Notes: generated by a model from the letters alone, not told the origin. Counted from the first letter of the stretch, positions 1 to 8,571 are shown. The stretch is 64,000 nt of DNA from Aquipuribacter nitratireducens (GCF_037860835.1 NZ_JBBEOG010000006.1:1-64000); one strand, 5' to 3'. Program-made: numbers and translations.

Positions 1-60
1 GTTCTCAAGGAACGGACGCACACCCACCCCAGACCCTCCCAGGCCTCAGCGGGGGCAACC
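1..60 (-). promoter_or_regulatory. 16S rRNA operon leader with boxA-like antitermination motif (truncated by window edge)
   Basis: Read on the minus strand, positions 24 to 1 give GCGTCCGTTCCTTGAGAAC. This matches the conserved actinobacterial 16S rRNA leader element, which normally continues as TCAACAG and includes the boxA-like antitermination site. The promoter just upstream (66-94) points the same way, so a ribosomal RNA operon probably starts within a few hundred bases beyond the left edge. The rRNA itself is not in the window, and the identification rests on recalled family consensus. Confidence 0.7.
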
Positions 61-65
61 CTCGT

Positions 66-94
66 ACCTTACACATCGGTCCCGGCTCGGTCAA
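66..94 (-). promoter_or_regulatory. Strong sigma-70-type promoter for leftward rRNA operon
   Basis: On the minus strand there is a -35 box TTGACC (89-94), an exactly 17-base spacer and a -10 box TAAGGT (66-71). Transcription would start near position 59 and read into the rRNA-type leader at 1-60. The near-consensus -35 is unusual among the promoters in this window, most of which keep only a TANNNT -10 box, and fits a ribosomal RNA promoter. Confidence 0.75.
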
Positions 95-141
95 AGCCCG
101 GGTCCTGGACCCGGTCCTGACCCGGCGAGACGCGAGTCGGT

Positions 142-200
142 GCGAGGTGGTCACCGCGAGCCGCCTGTCGGCAGCTCCGTTCCGGGCCCGACCACCTCGC
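142..200. repeat. 11-bp perfect inverted repeat downstream of smpB
   Basis: GCGAGGTGGTC (142-152) and GACCACCTCGC (190-200) are perfect reverse complements separated by 37 bases. The structure lies between the smpB stop and the rRNA promoter, so it may end smpB transcription or insulate the two units. No T-run follows, so intrinsic termination is uncertain. A smaller 6-bp hairpin (AGCCGA/TCGGCT, 251-270) directly follows the smpB stop. A weak second promoter-like pair on the minus strand (TTGCAC 258-263, TACCTT 234-239, 18-base spacer) lies between them. Confidence 0.4.
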
Positions 201-272
201 GGTGTCCGGCTCGCCCTCGCGGCAACGAGGTAGAAGGTAGGACGGCGTCGAGCCGACGTGCAAATCGGCTGG

Positions 273-758
273 TCAGGCCTGCGCGGCCTGTCGACGGCGG
301 GCCGCGGACATCGCACGGTCGGCCTCACGTCGGTCCTGCCGCTCGCGCAGGGCGTGCCGCTTGTCGTACGCCTTCTTGCCGCGCGCCACGGCGATCTCGA
401 CCTTGGCCCGACCGTCCTTGAAGTACAGCTGCAGGGGCACCACCGTCAGGCCGGTGCCGCTCAGGGCCCCGGCGAGCTTCTCGATCTCGCGCTTGTGGAG
501 GAGCAGCTTCCGGCGGCGCCGCGCGGCGTGGTTCGTCCACGTGCCCTGGGTGTACTCGGGGATGTGCACACCCTCGAGCCACACCTCGCCCTTCTCCACC
601 GACGCGTACCCGTCGACGAGGGACGCCCGGCCGGCGCGCAGGGACTTGACCTCGGTCCCCCACAGCACGAGCCCCGCCTCGAACGTGTCCTCGATGTGGT
701 AGTCGTGCCGGGCCTTGCGGTTGGTGGCCACGACCGTGCGTCCCTGCTCCCTGGCCAT
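273..758 (-). CDS. smpB: SsrA-binding protein SmpB
   Basis: This 161-residue protein is the tmRNA partner in trans-translation. It binds tmRNA, delivers it to ribosomes stalled without a stop codon, and mimics part of the tRNA anticodon arm. The family signature is complete: [19 protein letters not shown] at the N-terminus, [11 protein letters not shown], the YTQGTWTNH segment, and a basic C-terminal tail (about residues 130-161) that enters the mRNA channel. The ATG sits six bases after CACACT, a weak -10-like hexamer. The ssrA (tmRNA) gene that often follows smpB is not visible between here and the rRNA promoter. The ftsE-ftsX-peptidase-smpB order is a common actinobacterial arrangement. 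Confidence 0.97.
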   Translation of the reverse strand: MAREQGRTVVATNRKARHDYHIEDTFEAGLVLWGTEVKSLRAGRASLVDGYASVEKGEVWLEGVHIPEYTQGTWTNHAARRRRKLLLHKREIEKLAGALSGTGLTVVPLQLYFKDGRAKVEIAVARGKKAYDKRHALRERQDRREADRAMSAARRRQAAQA

Positions 759-816
759 CCCGCCAGTGTGCCCCAGTCGCGGACCGCGAGGCGGTCCCCG
801 GCCGGGCGGACGGGGC

Positions 817-2232
817 TCAGAGCCAGTTGCGCGGGTCCACCGCGACCCCGGCCTCGCGGGTCTCGAAGTGCAGGTGGCAGCCGGTGGACGAGCCGGTGGT
901 GCCGATGTACCCGATGACCTCGCCCCGGGACACCGACCCGCCGCTGCGCGCGATCCGGCTCAGGTGCGCGTAGGCCGTCGCGAGTGACGTGCCGTCGACG
1001 CGGCCGTGGCTGATGACCACGAGGTTGCCGTAGCCGCCGCCCCAGCCCGCGGAGACCACGCGCCCGCTCGCCGCGGCCCTCACCGGGGTGCCGCAGGCCG
1101 CGGCGTAGTCCCGGCCCGTGTGCAGCTTCCGGTACCCGAGGATCGGGTGGATGCGGTACCCGAAGTTCGAGGAGATACGGGCCCCCGAGACCGGGGCGGA
1201 CAGGTACCCGTCCGCCTGCGGACCGGGGTCGGGCGCCGGAGCGGGCGCGGGTCCGGGGTCGGCGGGCGGGGGACGGTTGTCCCTGGCCGCCTCCTCCCGC
1301 TGCCGCCGCAGCTCCTCCTGACGGCGGCGCTCGGCCTCCTCGGCAGCGCGTCGACGCTCCTCCTCCAGGCGCCGCTGGCGCTCCTCCTCGGCCTTCCGCT
1401 CCGCCTCGGCGATCGCGGCGAGCTGGACCTCCAGCTGCTGGTTCTCCGCCTCCAGCTCCGCGATCTCGGCCTCCTCCGCGGCCTTCGCCTGCTCGTAGGC
1501 GCGGACGGCGGCGTCCTCCTCGGCGACGAGCCGCTCGAGGGCGGCCTGCGCCTCGCGGGCCTGCTCCTCCGCGGCGGCCGTGACGACCACCTGCTGCGCC
1601 GCCTGGGCCTTGAGGTCCTCCACGCGGACGCGCTCGGCCTCGAGCCGCGCCTCCGCGTTACGGATCTCCACCTGCTGGGTGCGCAGCTGCGACAGCGCCT
1701 GCTCCTGGCTGCGTCGAGCGACCTGGGCGAACGTCACCATGTCCGCGTAGTCCTTGGCGCTGCCCGCCTCGACGAGGATCTGCAGGGGGTTGAACGTCGC
1801 GCCCTGGTACACCTCGCGCGCGACCCCGCCCACCACCTGCTGCGTCCGGTCGGCCTCGGCGGTCCTCGCCCCGAGCTCGAGTCCCGCGGCCTCCACCGCC
1901 GCCTCGGCGAGCACGAGCTCCTGCGCGAGCTCCGCGTCCCGCTGCCTGGCGGCGGCCGCCTCCGCCTCGGCCGTCGCGACCGCCTGTCGTGCGGCCGGGA
2001 CCTGCGCCTGCAGGCCGGCGAGCCGCTCGGAGGCGGCCACGAGCTGACCGTTGACGTGGGCCAGCTCACCCTCGCTCACGGCCAGACCGCGCTCGACCTC
2101 GTCCTGCCGCTGCTCGACCTCTTCCCGGTCCGGGTGGACGACGGGACCGGCCGCTGCCGGCAGCTGCTGCGGCACGACCGCGACCGCCGCCAGCAGCACG
2201 ACGCCGAGGGCGCCGACGAGGGACCGGGGCAC
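817..2232 (-). CDS. Secreted coiled-coil M23 (LytM) murein endopeptidase, EnvC-like partner of FtsEX
   Basis: This 471-residue exported protein has an N-terminal hydrophobic signal (about residues 5-29), a long charged coiled coil rich in Glu/Ala/Arg (about 35-310), a Pro/Ala linker and a C-terminal LytM domain (about 350-471). The zinc ligands are intact: HTGRDYA (HxxxD), an AYAHL segment and HLHF. The order coiled coil plus LytM is that of EnvC, which FtsEX uses to switch on septal peptidoglycan cleavage. Its position 59 bases after ftsX supports the same role here. I chose the GTG at 2230-2232 because AGGAGG lies six bases upstream and the signal peptide begins directly after it; a longer frame runs further up but would overlap ftsX. 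Functional pairing with FtsX is inferred from context. Confidence 0.9.
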   Translation of the reverse strand: MPRSLVGALGVVLLAAVAVVPQQLPAAAGPVVHPDREEVEQRQDEVERGLAVSEGELAHVNGQLVAASERLAGLQAQVPAARQAVATAEAEAAAARQRDAELAQELVLAEAAVEAAGLELGARTAEADRTQQVVGGVAREVYQGATFNPLQILVEAGSAKDYADMVTFAQVARRSQEQALSQLRTQQVEIRNAEARLEAERVRVEDLKAQAAQQVVVTAAAEEQAREAQAALERLVAEEDAAVRAYEQAKAAEEAEIAELEAENQQLEVQLAAIAEAERKAEEERQRRLEEERRRAAEEAERRRQEELRRQREEAARDNRPPPADPGPAPAPAPDPGPQADGYLSAPVSGARISSNFGYRIHPILGYRKLHTGRDYAAACGTPVRAAASGRVVSAGWGGGYGNLVVISHGRVDGTSLATAYAHLSRIARSGGSVSRGEVIGYIGTTGSSTGCHLHFETREAGVAVDPRNWL

Positions 2233-2291
2233 GCATGACCTCCTGGAGGGGGCTGTCCGGTCGACCGGACGGCGACGGACGTTCCGCCGTT

Positions 2292-3206
2292 CTACACCCT
2301 GAGGTATCGCTCGAGGGTTATGAGCGACGACACGCCCGCGAACAGGACACCCGTCAGCAGCAGCCACGGGACGATCAGCATGGCGTCGGCCGTCCCGACC
2401 AGTCCCCCGAGCTGGATCCGTTCACCCACGTAGCCCTCGACGAAGAACCGTGCGAAGGCCACGAGCAGGCCGCTCGACAGCAAGGCACCCACGGTCGCCG
2501 CGATGATGCCCTCCAGCATGAACGGCAGCTGGATGAACGCCTTGCTCGCCCCGACCAGGCGCATGATGCCGATCTCGCGCCGCCGGTTGAACGCCGCCAA
2601 CCGGATCGTGGTCGCGACGAGGAGCAGCGCCGCGATCAGCATCGCCCCGGCGAGCACCCAGGCGGCGAAGGTCGCGCCGTTGAGGAAGCGGAAGATCTGC
2701 TCGAACAGGTCCGACTGGTCGTCGACGGACTCGACGCCGGCGCGCCCCTCGAAGAAGGCGGCGACGGTGCCGGACTGCTCCGGGTCCGACAACCGCACCC
2801 GGAACGACTCGGGCAGCTGCTCGGCCGTCACGTTCTCCGTGATGGGCGAGCCCTCGAACTGCTCGAGGAAGCGCTCGTAGGCCTCCTGCTTCGACTCGTA
2901 CTCCACGGAGTCGATGTACTGGCCGATGAGCGGGTCACGCAGCTCCGCGGCGATCTCGTCGCGCTGCTGCTGCGTCACCTCGCCGTCGGCGCACGACGGC
3001 ACCGTGCTCTCGGCGCCGCACAGGAAGATCGAGACCTGCACCTCGTCGTAGACGACGGTGCGGAGCTGGTCGACCTGGCGCTGGAACAGCAGGCCGCTGC
3101 CGAGGAAGAAGAGCGAGACCGCGGTGACGATGACGACGGAGATCGTGATCGAGAGGTTGCGCCACAGCCCGACGCCGATCTCGGTGAGGACGAACCGCGC
3201 CCTCAT
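2292..3206 (-). CDS. ftsX: Cell-division ABC transporter permease FtsX
   Basis: FtsX (304 residues) is the membrane half of FtsEX, which couples ATP hydrolysis by FtsE to activation of periplasmic or cell-wall peptidoglycan hydrolases at the division site. The protein shows one N-terminal membrane segment (about 20-43), a large extracytoplasmic loop (about 45-165) and three C-terminal membrane segments, the standard FtsX layout. [17 protein letters not shown] is the conserved cytoplasmic loop that contacts FtsE. Two cysteines in the outer loop ([11 protein letters not shown]) could form a disulfide. The start overlaps the ftsE stop by four bases (ATGA, 3203-3206), so the two are translationally coupled. 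Confidence 0.97.
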   Translation of the reverse strand: MRARFVLTEIGVGLWRNLSITISVVIVTAVSLFFLGSGLLFQRQVDQLRTVVYDEVQVSIFLCGAESTVPSCADGEVTQQQRDEIAAELRDPLIGQYIDSVEYESKQEAYERFLEQFEGSPITENVTAEQLPESFRVRLSDPEQSGTVAAFFEGRAGVESVDDQSDLFEQIFRFLNGATFAAWVLAGAMLIAALLLVATTIRLAAFNRRREIGIMRLVGASKAFIQLPFMLEGIIAATVGALLSSGLLVAFARFFVEGYVGERIQLGGLVGTADAMLIVPWLLLTGVLFAGVSSLITLERYLRV

Positions 3207-3892
3207 GAGGCCCCCCCGTAGACGCCGCGCGCCTCGTCACGGACGATCACGCCCTCCTCGAGCTGGATGACGCGCTTGCGCATCTGGTCGACCATCTCGT
3301 CGTCGTGCGTCGCCATGACCACCGTCGTGCCGGTCTTGTTGATCCGGTCGAGCAGCTTCATGATCCCGACACTCGTCGTCGGGTCGAGGTTGCCCGTCGG
3401 CTCGTCCGCCAGCAGGATCGCGGGCCGGTTGACGAAGGCGCGGGCGATCGCGACGCGCTGCTGCTCGCCGCCGGACAGCTCGTCGGGACGACGGTCCCCC
3501 TTGCCGTCCAGCCCGACCAGCTGGAGGACCTCCGGGACGGTGCGGTCGGTGACGTGCTTGGGCTTGCCGATCACCTGCAGCGCGAAGGCGACGTTCTCCG
3601 CCGCGGACTTGTTGGGCAGCAGCCGGAAGTCCTGGAACACGACCCCCATCTGGCGCCGGAAGCGCGGGACCTTCCACGACGCCAGCTTCGCGAGGTCGCG
3701 GCCGGCCACGTGGACGGTGCCGGAGTTGGCCCGCTCCTCCTTGAGGCACAGGCGCAGGAAGCTCGACTTCCCGGAGCCGGACGCGCCGACGAGGAAGACG
3801 AACTCGCCCCGGTCGATGTTGACCGAGACGTCGTCGAGCGCTGCTCGCTGCTTGGCCTTGTAGACCTTGGTGACGTTGTCGAACCGGATCAC
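3203..3892 (-). CDS. ftsE: Cell-division ATP-binding protein FtsE
   Basis: FtsE (229 residues) is the cytoplasmic ABC ATPase of FtsEX. Walker A is GASGSGKSS (about 36-44), the Q-loop is in [11 protein letters not shown], the signature is [14 protein letters not shown], Walker B is [12 protein letters not shown] and the switch histidine is in MATHDD; all catalytic parts are present. The start is a GTG (3890-3892) with only a weak ribosome-binding site. ftsE heads a unit ftsE-ftsX-M23 peptidase-smpB. A strong hairpin at 4019-4056 separates it from the upstream surface-protein gene, so ftsE probably has its own promoter in 3893-4018, although I see no clear -10 and -35 boxes there. Confidence 0.97.
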   Translation of the reverse strand: MIRFDNVTKVYKAKQRAALDDVSVNIDRGEFVFLVGASGSGKSSFLRLCLKEERANSGTVHVAGRDLAKLASWKVPRFRRQMGVVFQDFRLLPNKSAAENVAFALQVIGKPKHVTDRTVPEVLQLVGLDGKGDRRPDELSGGEQQRVAIARAFVNRPAILLADEPTGNLDPTTSVGIMKLLDRINKTGTTVVMATHDDEMVDQMRKRVIQLEEGVIVRDEARGVYGGAS

Positions 3893-4018
3893 GGCACACC
3901 CAGGAGTCGGGGACAGGGACGAGGAGCGGTGCTGGGTCGGGCACCGGACCGACTGACGATGGTAAGCCCGTCGCAGGAGAGCCCGGGGCGGCGCGCGGGG
4001 CGCACCTTCACACGACGA

Positions 4019-4056
4019 ACGGAGGCCGCCTCCCGTTCCCGGGTGGCGGCCTCCGT
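4019..4056. terminator. 12-bp GC-rich hairpin between the repeat-protein gene and ftsE
   Basis: ACGGAGGCCGCC (4019-4030) and GGCGGCCTCCGT (4045-4056) form a perfect 12-bp stem with a 14-base loop. On the minus strand it lies 26 bases after the stop of the surface-protein gene. That is the position of a transcription terminator, though it lacks a clear U-tract, as is common in actinobacteria. Confidence 0.7.
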
Positions 4057-4081
4057 CCGCAGCGCTGGCGCTACGGGCGCA

Positions 4082-5179
4082 TCAGGCGCGACGCCGCCCC
4101 CGCGGGGCGCCGGCGACCGCGACCATGGAGCCGCCGGCGGCCAGGAGCAGCGCCGCCACCCCGGCGACGGTCCACAGCTCGGCGCCGGTCCGGGCGAGCA
4201 CCCGGCCGGTCGGCGTGGTCGAGGTGCCCGACGGCGTCGTGACCGTGACGGTGGTCCCGGGCTGCGTGGTGGTGGTCGTCGCCGCCGGGGTCGAGGGCGA
4301 CGGCTCCTGGGTGGCCGCCGGGGTGCTGGTGGTCGCGCTGGGCTCCGGCGACCCGCTCGGCGTCTCCGTCGGCGTCTCCGTCGGCGTCTCCGTCGGCGTC
4401 TCCGTGGGCGTCCCGGACGGGGTCGGCTCGACCGTGCCCGACGGGGTCTCGGTCGGGATCTCGGTCGGGGTCTCGGTCGGGGTCTCGGTCGGGGTGTCCG
4501 TCGGGGTGCCGGTTGGGGTCTCCGTCGGGGTCTCCGTCGGGGTGCCGGTCGGCGTCTCCGTGGGCGTCCCGGACGGGGTCGGCTCGACCGTGCCCGAGGG
4601 GGTCTCGGTCGGGGTGCCGGTCGGGGTCTCCGTCGGCGCCCCGGTCGGCGTCTCCGTCGGCGTCCCGGTCGGCGTCTCCGTCGGCGTCTCCGTCGGCGTC
4701 TCCGTCGGCGTCTCCGTCGGCGTCCCGGTCGGCGTCTCCGTCGGCGTCTCCGTCGGCGTCGGGGTCGGGGTCGGGGTGGGCTCGACCGTGCCGGACGGGG
4801 TCTCGCTCGGCGTGGGCACCGGGACCCAGGAGAAGGAGTAGTTGGAGACGGCCTTGCCGCTGGTGGAGCTGATGGTGAGGCTCTTCACCGGCGGGTCGAC
4901 GTCCGTGTACTCCGGTCCCAGACCCTGCTTCGCGGAACCGGCCTTCACGCAGTACGAGTCGATGAGGAAGCCGTCGGGCGCCGTGATGGTCACGGTCTGC
5001 GGGTCGCCCGTCGTGTCCTTCTTCCCGGAGTCGAGGCCTGCGCACACCTGCCCCGGGTCGGGGTTGGCGAGCGCGCCCGGCGCCGCGACCGTGAGCCCGA
5101 GCGCCGCGAACAGAACGGCACCGGCCGTGACCGACGCGACCCGGCGTGTCCGCCGTCCGATGCTGACCGTGTACTCCAT
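4082..5179 (-). CDS. Sortase-anchored surface protein with a long Pro/Thr/Glu repeat stalk
   Basis: This is a cell-wall protein of about 365 residues. After a signal peptide (about residues 1-39, ending GALA) comes a roughly 80-residue N-terminal domain with two cysteines (VCAGL and YCVKAG). Next is a repeat stalk of about 160 residues built on TPTE/TPTG units, then a Ser/Thr-rich region. The C-terminus has a sorting signal: LARTG, a hydrophobic stretch and the basic tail RGRRRA. LAxTG is the motif used by class E sortases. The N-terminal domain is not one I can name; adhesion or surface display is only a guess. The DNA repeats run 4350-4826. I use the second in-frame ATG (5177-5179) because it gives a normal signal peptide; an ATG at 5195-5197 would add six residues. 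prfB lies upstream on the same strand. Confidence 0.85.
   Translation of the reverse strand: MEYTVSIGRRTRRVASVTAGAVLFAALGLTVAAPGALANPDPGQVCAGLDSGKKDTTGDPQTVTITAPDGFLIDSYCVKAGSAKQGLGPEYTDVDPPVKSLTISSTSGKAVSNYSFSWVPVPTPSETPSGTVEPTPTPTPTPTETPTETPTGTPTETPTETPTETPTETPTGTPTETPTGAPTETPTGTPTETPSGTVEPTPSGTPTETPTGTPTETPTETPTGTPTDTPTETPTETPTEIPTETPSGTVEPTPSGTPTETPTETPTETPTETPSGSPEPSATTSTPAATQEPSPSTPAATTTTTQPGTTVTVTTPSGTSTTPTGRVLARTGAELWTVAGVAALLLAAGGSMVAVAGAPRGRRRA
4350..4826. repeat. Tandem 6/12-base repeat array encoding the TP-E/G stalk
   Basis: The plus strand is a run of hexamer and 12-mer units such as GTCTCCGTCGGC, GTCTCGGTCGGG and GTCCCGGTCGGC, encoding ETPT and GTPT on the minus strand. Three near-identical blocks (around 4410, 4570 and 4780) carry the SGTVEPTP break in the repeat. 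Arrays like this expand and contract by slippage or recombination, so stalk length may vary between strains. Confidence 0.9.
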
Positions 5180-5324
5180 GTGAGCAGACCCATCCATCCG
5201 TCGTGAGAGGACGACGCCTGCGCACGGGAGCTGGTCACTGTGTGTGGCGTCGAGGACGACGGTACCCAGCCCGGAGCAGCACTACACACGCAGGGTGGCG
5301 GAGGAGCGGGTGATTGCTCCGTCC

Positions 5325-5345
5325 GTGTCACCGAGCGGGTGACAC
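5325..5345. promoter_or_regulatory. Palindromic operator-like site GTGTCACC-N5-GGTGACAC
   Basis: An 8-bp perfect inverted repeat (5325-5332 and 5338-5345) with a 5-base centre lies in the 242-base gap between prfB (ends 5422) and the surface-protein gene (starts 5179). The size and symmetry fit a dimeric repressor or activator site for the surface-protein gene. The regulator is not identifiable from sequence. I see nothing else clearly functional in this gap apart from a TACCGT box on the minus strand (5259-5264). Confidence 0.4.
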
Positions 5346-5421
5346 CGGCACGCCGTGCCCACGTGGAGTCACGGAACGTGGCGGACGGGGGAGCGGCGGC
5401 CGGCGGTGCCGCCGCACGGGA

Positions 5422-6534
5422 TCAGACGGTCGCGTCCTGGCGACGGCGCCAGCGGATGCCCGCGTCGAGGAAGCCGTCGAGGTCCCCGTCGAGGACGGCG
5501 TCGGGGTTGTTGACCTCGAACTCGGTCCGGAGGTCCTTCACCATCTGGTACGGGTGGAGCACGTACGAGCGCATCTGGTTGCCCCAGCTCGCGCCCGTGT
5601 CCGACTTCAGCGCGTCGAGCTCGGCCTGGCGCTCACGGCGTGCGCGCTCGAGCAGCTTCGCCTGGAGGACCCGCATCGCGGCCTCCTTGTTCTGCAGCTG
5701 CGACTTCTCGTTCTGGCACGTGACGACGATCCCGGTCGGCACGTGCGTGAGGCGCACGGCGGAGTCGGTCGTGTTGACGCTCTGGCCGCCCGGCCCCGAG
5801 GAGCGGTACACGTCCACCCGCAGGTCCTTCTCCGGCACCTCGATGTGGTCGGCCTCCTGCACCACGGGGAGGACCTCGACCTCGGCGAAGCTCGTCTGGC
5901 GGCGCCCCTGGTTGTCGAAGGGGCTGATGCGCACCAGCCGGTGGGCCCCCTGCTCGACGCTGAGCGTCCCGTACGCGTAGGGCGCGGCGACCTTGAACGT
6001 CGCGGACTTCAGCCCCGCCTCCTCAGCGTAGGAGGTGTCGTAGACCTCCGTCCCGAAGCCGTGCTTCTCGGCCCACCGCAGGTACATGCGCATGAGCATC
6101 TCGGCGAAGTCCGCGGCGTCGACGCCGCCGGCGCCCGCGCGGATCGTCACGACGGCGTCGCGCGGGTCGTACTCCCCGGACAGCATGGTGCGGACCTCGA
6201 GCTGGCCGAGCAGCGACTGCAGCGCCGCCAGCTCCTTCTCGGCCTCCGCGAGGGTGTCGGCGTCGTCCTCGGCCTGGGCGAGCTCGACGAGGACCTCGAG
6301 GTCGTCGACGCGGGCGCCGGCCCGCTCGAGTCGCTCGAGCTCCGCCTGCGAGGCCGAGAGCCGGCTCGTCACCTCGGCCGCCTTGCCGGGGTCGTCCCAG
6401 AGGTCCGGCGCGGCCGCCTGCTCGTTGAGCTCCTCGATGGTGGCCCGCAGCGCGGCGACGTCGACCACGGCGAGCACGCCCTCGAGCGTGTTCCTCAAGT
6501 CGGCGATCTCGGCCGGGAAGTCCGTTGCTGCCAC
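5422..6534 (-). CDS. prfB: Peptide chain release factor 2
   Basis: RF2 (370 residues) recognises UGA and UAA stop codons and triggers peptide release. The codon-recognition tripeptide is in [11 protein letters not shown] (about residue 200), and the catalytic GGQ is in [18 protein letters not shown] (about residue 248). The reading frame is continuous from the GTG start, so there is no autoregulatory programmed frameshift of the kind found in E. coli prfB. The start (GTG at 6532-6534) lies 8 bases after a TACCCT -10 box (6543-6548), which suggests a leaderless or near-leaderless transcript. UGA is the dominant stop codon in this GC-rich window, so RF2 should carry most termination. Confidence 0.97.
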   Translation of the reverse strand: MAATDFPAEIADLRNTLEGVLAVVDVAALRATIEELNEQAAAPDLWDDPGKAAEVTSRLSASQAELERLERAGARVDDLEVLVELAQAEDDADTLAEAEKELAALQSLLGQLEVRTMLSGEYDPRDAVVTIRAGAGGVDAADFAEMLMRMYLRWAEKHGFGTEVYDTSYAEEAGLKSATFKVAAPYAYGTLSVEQGAHRLVRISPFDNQGRRQTSFAEVEVLPVVQEADHIEVPEKDLRVDVYRSSGPGGQSVNTTDSAVRLTHVPTGIVVTCQNEKSQLQNKEAAMRVLQAKLLERARRERQAELDALKSDTGASWGNQMRSYVLHPYQMVKDLRTEFEVNNPDAVLDGDLDGFLDAGIRWRRRQDATV

Positions 6535-6597
6535 GCCTGGCGAGGGTACGCGCCCGCCGGTGGTGGGACCGCACCCCGGCCCGCGGCCCCGCCCGGG

Positions 6598-7002
6598 TCA
6601 CTCCCGGAGGTCGGCGCGCAGCACCCGGCACCCGGTGGCGCCGTCGCCCTGACCGACGTCGAGCCGCTGGAGGAGACGCTGCGTGCGAGCGGCGGCGAGC
6701 ACCCACGACTCCTCCGGGTCTGCGACGGCGACCTCGTCCCCGGGACGCACGACCTCGACGGCGACGGCGGCCGTGACGTCGCGGTCGGTGGTGTTGCGGA
6801 GGACGACCGCGGCCGCGAGCCCCGCCTCGCCGACCGGCACCAGCCGGCACGCTCCGACGACCTCGACCCCGTCGGCGCCGTGCCCGGCGGCGCCGGGACC
6901 GACGCCCCGACCGGCGGTCAGCCCCCAGACCAGCAGGACGACGGCGGCCCCGAGGAGTACGAGGGCCGTCCCCCGCGGCAGCGCGGTGCGCCGGTCGTCC
7001 AC
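6598..7002 (-). CDS. Small membrane-anchored protein of unknown function
   Basis: I do not recognise this 134-residue protein. It has one N-terminal membrane segment (ALVLLGAAVVLLVWGL, about residues 12-28) and a soluble extracytoplasmic domain of about 100 residues with conserved-looking features: two cysteines (ACRLVPVG and GCRVLRADL) that could form a disulfide, and AVVLRNTTDRDVTAAVAVEVV, which resembles a beta-sandwich strand pair. The domain could be an Ig-like fold similar to FxLYD/DUF-type lipoproteins, but that is a guess. The GTG at 7000-7002 avoids overlap with the upstream SDR gene (ends 7022); a longer frame exists. It lies between the SDR gene and prfB on the same strand. Confidence 0.6.
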   Translation of the reverse strand: MDDRRTALPRGTALVLLGAAVVLLVWGLTAGRGVGPGAAGHGADGVEVVGACRLVPVGEAGLAAAVVLRNTTDRDVTAAVAVEVVRPGDEVAVADPEESWVLAAARTQRLLQRLDVGQGDGATGCRVLRADLRE

Positions 7003-7021
7003 GTCGGTGACAGGACGAGGG

Positions 7022-7741
7022 TCAGAAGGCGCTCGTCGGGAGGTCCCGGTCCCCGTCGAGCACGGCACGCACGACCCGGGCGGCGACGTCGTCCGGGTCC
7101 TTGCCGGCCGGCAGCCTGGGCGCCTCGCCCGCGACGGGGTGCTCCGCGAGGCCGGTCTCCGTGTGGGGCGGGCGCACGTCGAGGACGCGCACGCGGTCCC
7201 GGCGCAGCTCGTCGCCCGCCGCCGCGGCGAGCGCCCACGACGCCGCCTTGCTCGCGGAGTACGCCGCCATGCCCTTCTGCGGGTGCTCGGCGACGACCCC
7301 GGAGAAGGTCACGAGGAAGGCGTCGCCGTGCGCGCCCGCCGACTCCCGCAGCGCGGGTGCCGCCGCCCGCAGGAGGCGGAGGGGGGCCAGCGCGTTGAGG
7401 AGGAACAGCTCGTCGACGGTGTCGTCGTCGACGTCGGTCACCGGTCCGAAGGCGACGACGCCGGCCGCGTGGACCACCCCGGCGAGCGAGCCGTGCGCCT
7501 CCAGGGCCGCCCGTACGGCCTCGGCCGGCCCTTCCGGTGTCGTGAGGTCGACGGCGCGCCTCGCCCCCTCCACCCCGGTCAGGTCGTCGAGGCGTCGCTG
7601 GTCGCGCGCGACCAGCGTGAGCGGGGCACCCGCCTCCCCGAGCAGACGGGCCACACGGCCGCCGAGCCCTCCCGTGGCGCCGGTGACGAGGACGGGGCGG
7701 CCCTCGAGCGGACGGTCCGAGGACGCCGGGTGCTCGTTCAC
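7022..7741 (-). CDS. Short-chain dehydrogenase/reductase (SDR)
   Basis: This 239-residue classical SDR has the nucleotide-binding motif VLVTGATGGLGGRVARLL, a VVHAAGV segment (the NNAG equivalent) and the catalytic AAYSASKAA (YxxxK). It is therefore likely an active NAD(P)(H)-dependent oxidoreductase of unknown substrate. The GTG start (7739-7741) sits just after GCAGGGG and places the Rossmann motif at a normal distance from the N-terminus. It is divergent from the DUF1684 gene, with only 73 bases between the two starts. Confidence 0.85.
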   Translation of the reverse strand: MNEHPASSDRPLEGRPVLVTGATGGLGGRVARLLGEAGAPLTLVARDQRRLDDLTGVEGARRAVDLTTPEGPAEAVRAALEAHGSLAGVVHAAGVVAFGPVTDVDDDTVDELFLLNALAPLRLLRAAAPALRESAGAHGDAFLVTFSGVVAEHPQKGMAAYSASKAASWALAAAAGDELRRDRVRVLDVRPPHTETGLAEHPVAGEAPRLPAGKDPDDVAARVVRAVLDGDRDLPTSAF

Positions 7742-7814
7742 CCCTGCACGCTCACACGGTGGCGGGAGCCCCGCACGCCGAGCGTGCCGTCCGCCGGCGT
7801 GACACGGTGAGGGC

Positions 7815-8462
7815 GTGGTGACGACGGGGGCCACGCCCATCCCGACGGCGGACCGGCTGCACGTGCTCGACTGGCGTCGGAGGGTCCGCGACCTCTACGA
7901 GGTCGTGCGCGGGCAACCCGACCCGACCGTGGCCCACGCGGCGTGGTGCCGGGGACGTGACGAGCTCTTCGCCACGCACCCCGCCTCGCCGCTGACCCCG
8001 GCGGAGCGGACGTCCTTCCGCGGCCTCCCGGTGCCGCCGTACGACCCGGGGTTCCGTTTCGTCGTCACCCCGGAACCCGCCGAACCGGAGCGCCTGGAGG
8101 TCGTGACGGGGACGGACGGTGTCGTGGTGTTCGAGCGCATCGGCACGGTCGCGCTCGGCGACCTCGGGCGGCTCGACCTCTGGTGGCTCGCCCAGTACGG
8201 CGGCGGGCTCTTCCTGCCGGTCCGGGACGCCCTGGCCGGCCGGGACGGCGGCACGTTCGGGGGCGGGCGCTACGTGCTCGACACGGTCAAGGGTGCCGAC
8301 CTGGGGACCGGCGGCGAGGACGAGCTCCTCGTCGACCTCAACTTCGCGTACAACCCCTCGTGCGCCTACGACCCGGCGTGGGCGTGCCCGCTGGCACCGC
8401 CCGGGAACCGCCTGGAGGCCGAGGTGCCCGTCGGGGAGCTCGTGCCCGCGCCGGGCCCTTGA
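7815..8462 (+). CDS. DUF1684 family protein
   Basis: A 215-residue cytoplasmic protein with the family's hallmark segments: the N-terminal LDWRRRVRDLY, the HPASPLTPAERTSFRGLPV region, RYVLDTVKG, and the C-terminal LVDLNFAYNPSCAYDPAWACPLAPPGNRLEAEVPVGE. The family is of unknown function; the highly conserved Asn/Tyr/Cys-rich C-terminal segment suggests a metal or ligand site. Two GTG codons (7815, 7818) could start it. It is divergent from the SDR gene and stands 109 bases before the anti-sigma gene. Confidence 0.85.
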   Translation: MVTTGATPIPTADRLHVLDWRRRVRDLYEVVRGQPDPTVAHAAWCRGRDELFATHPASPLTPAERTSFRGLPVPPYDPGFRFVVTPEPAEPERLEVVTGTDGVVVFERIGTVALGDLGRLDLWWLAQYGGGLFLPVRDALAGRDGGTFGGGRYVLDTVKGADLGTGGEDELLVDLNFAYNPSCAYDPAWACPLAPPGNRLEAEVPVGELVPAPGP

Positions 8463-8571
8463 GCCGCCGCGACCTCCCCGTCCGGCGCCGTCCGCCCCGT
8501 AGGGGTGGGAGCGTGTCGCGTCGCGGACCACTAGCGTCGCGGTACCACCCCCGGGCAGGAGGCCTGCAACG

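Noticed and set aside
100-272. A possible tmRNA or tRNA in the gap after smpB
   Set aside because: No tmRNA 5' end, acceptor-stem pairing or T-loop sequence could be found on the minus strand; the only structures are simple inverted repeats.
4350-4826. A CRISPR array, suggested by the regular repeats
   Set aside because: The units are 6-12 bases long, without unique spacers, and in frame within a protein-coding gene; they are coding repeats.
5198-5421. A cyclic-di-AMP (ydaO) riboswitch before the cell-wall protein gene
   Set aside because: None of the conserved ydaO blocks could be found; only a palindrome and a -10-like box are present.
5422-6534. A programmed frameshift in prfB
   Set aside because: The frame is continuous from the GTG start through the SPF and GGQ motifs, with no early in-frame stop, so no frameshift is needed.
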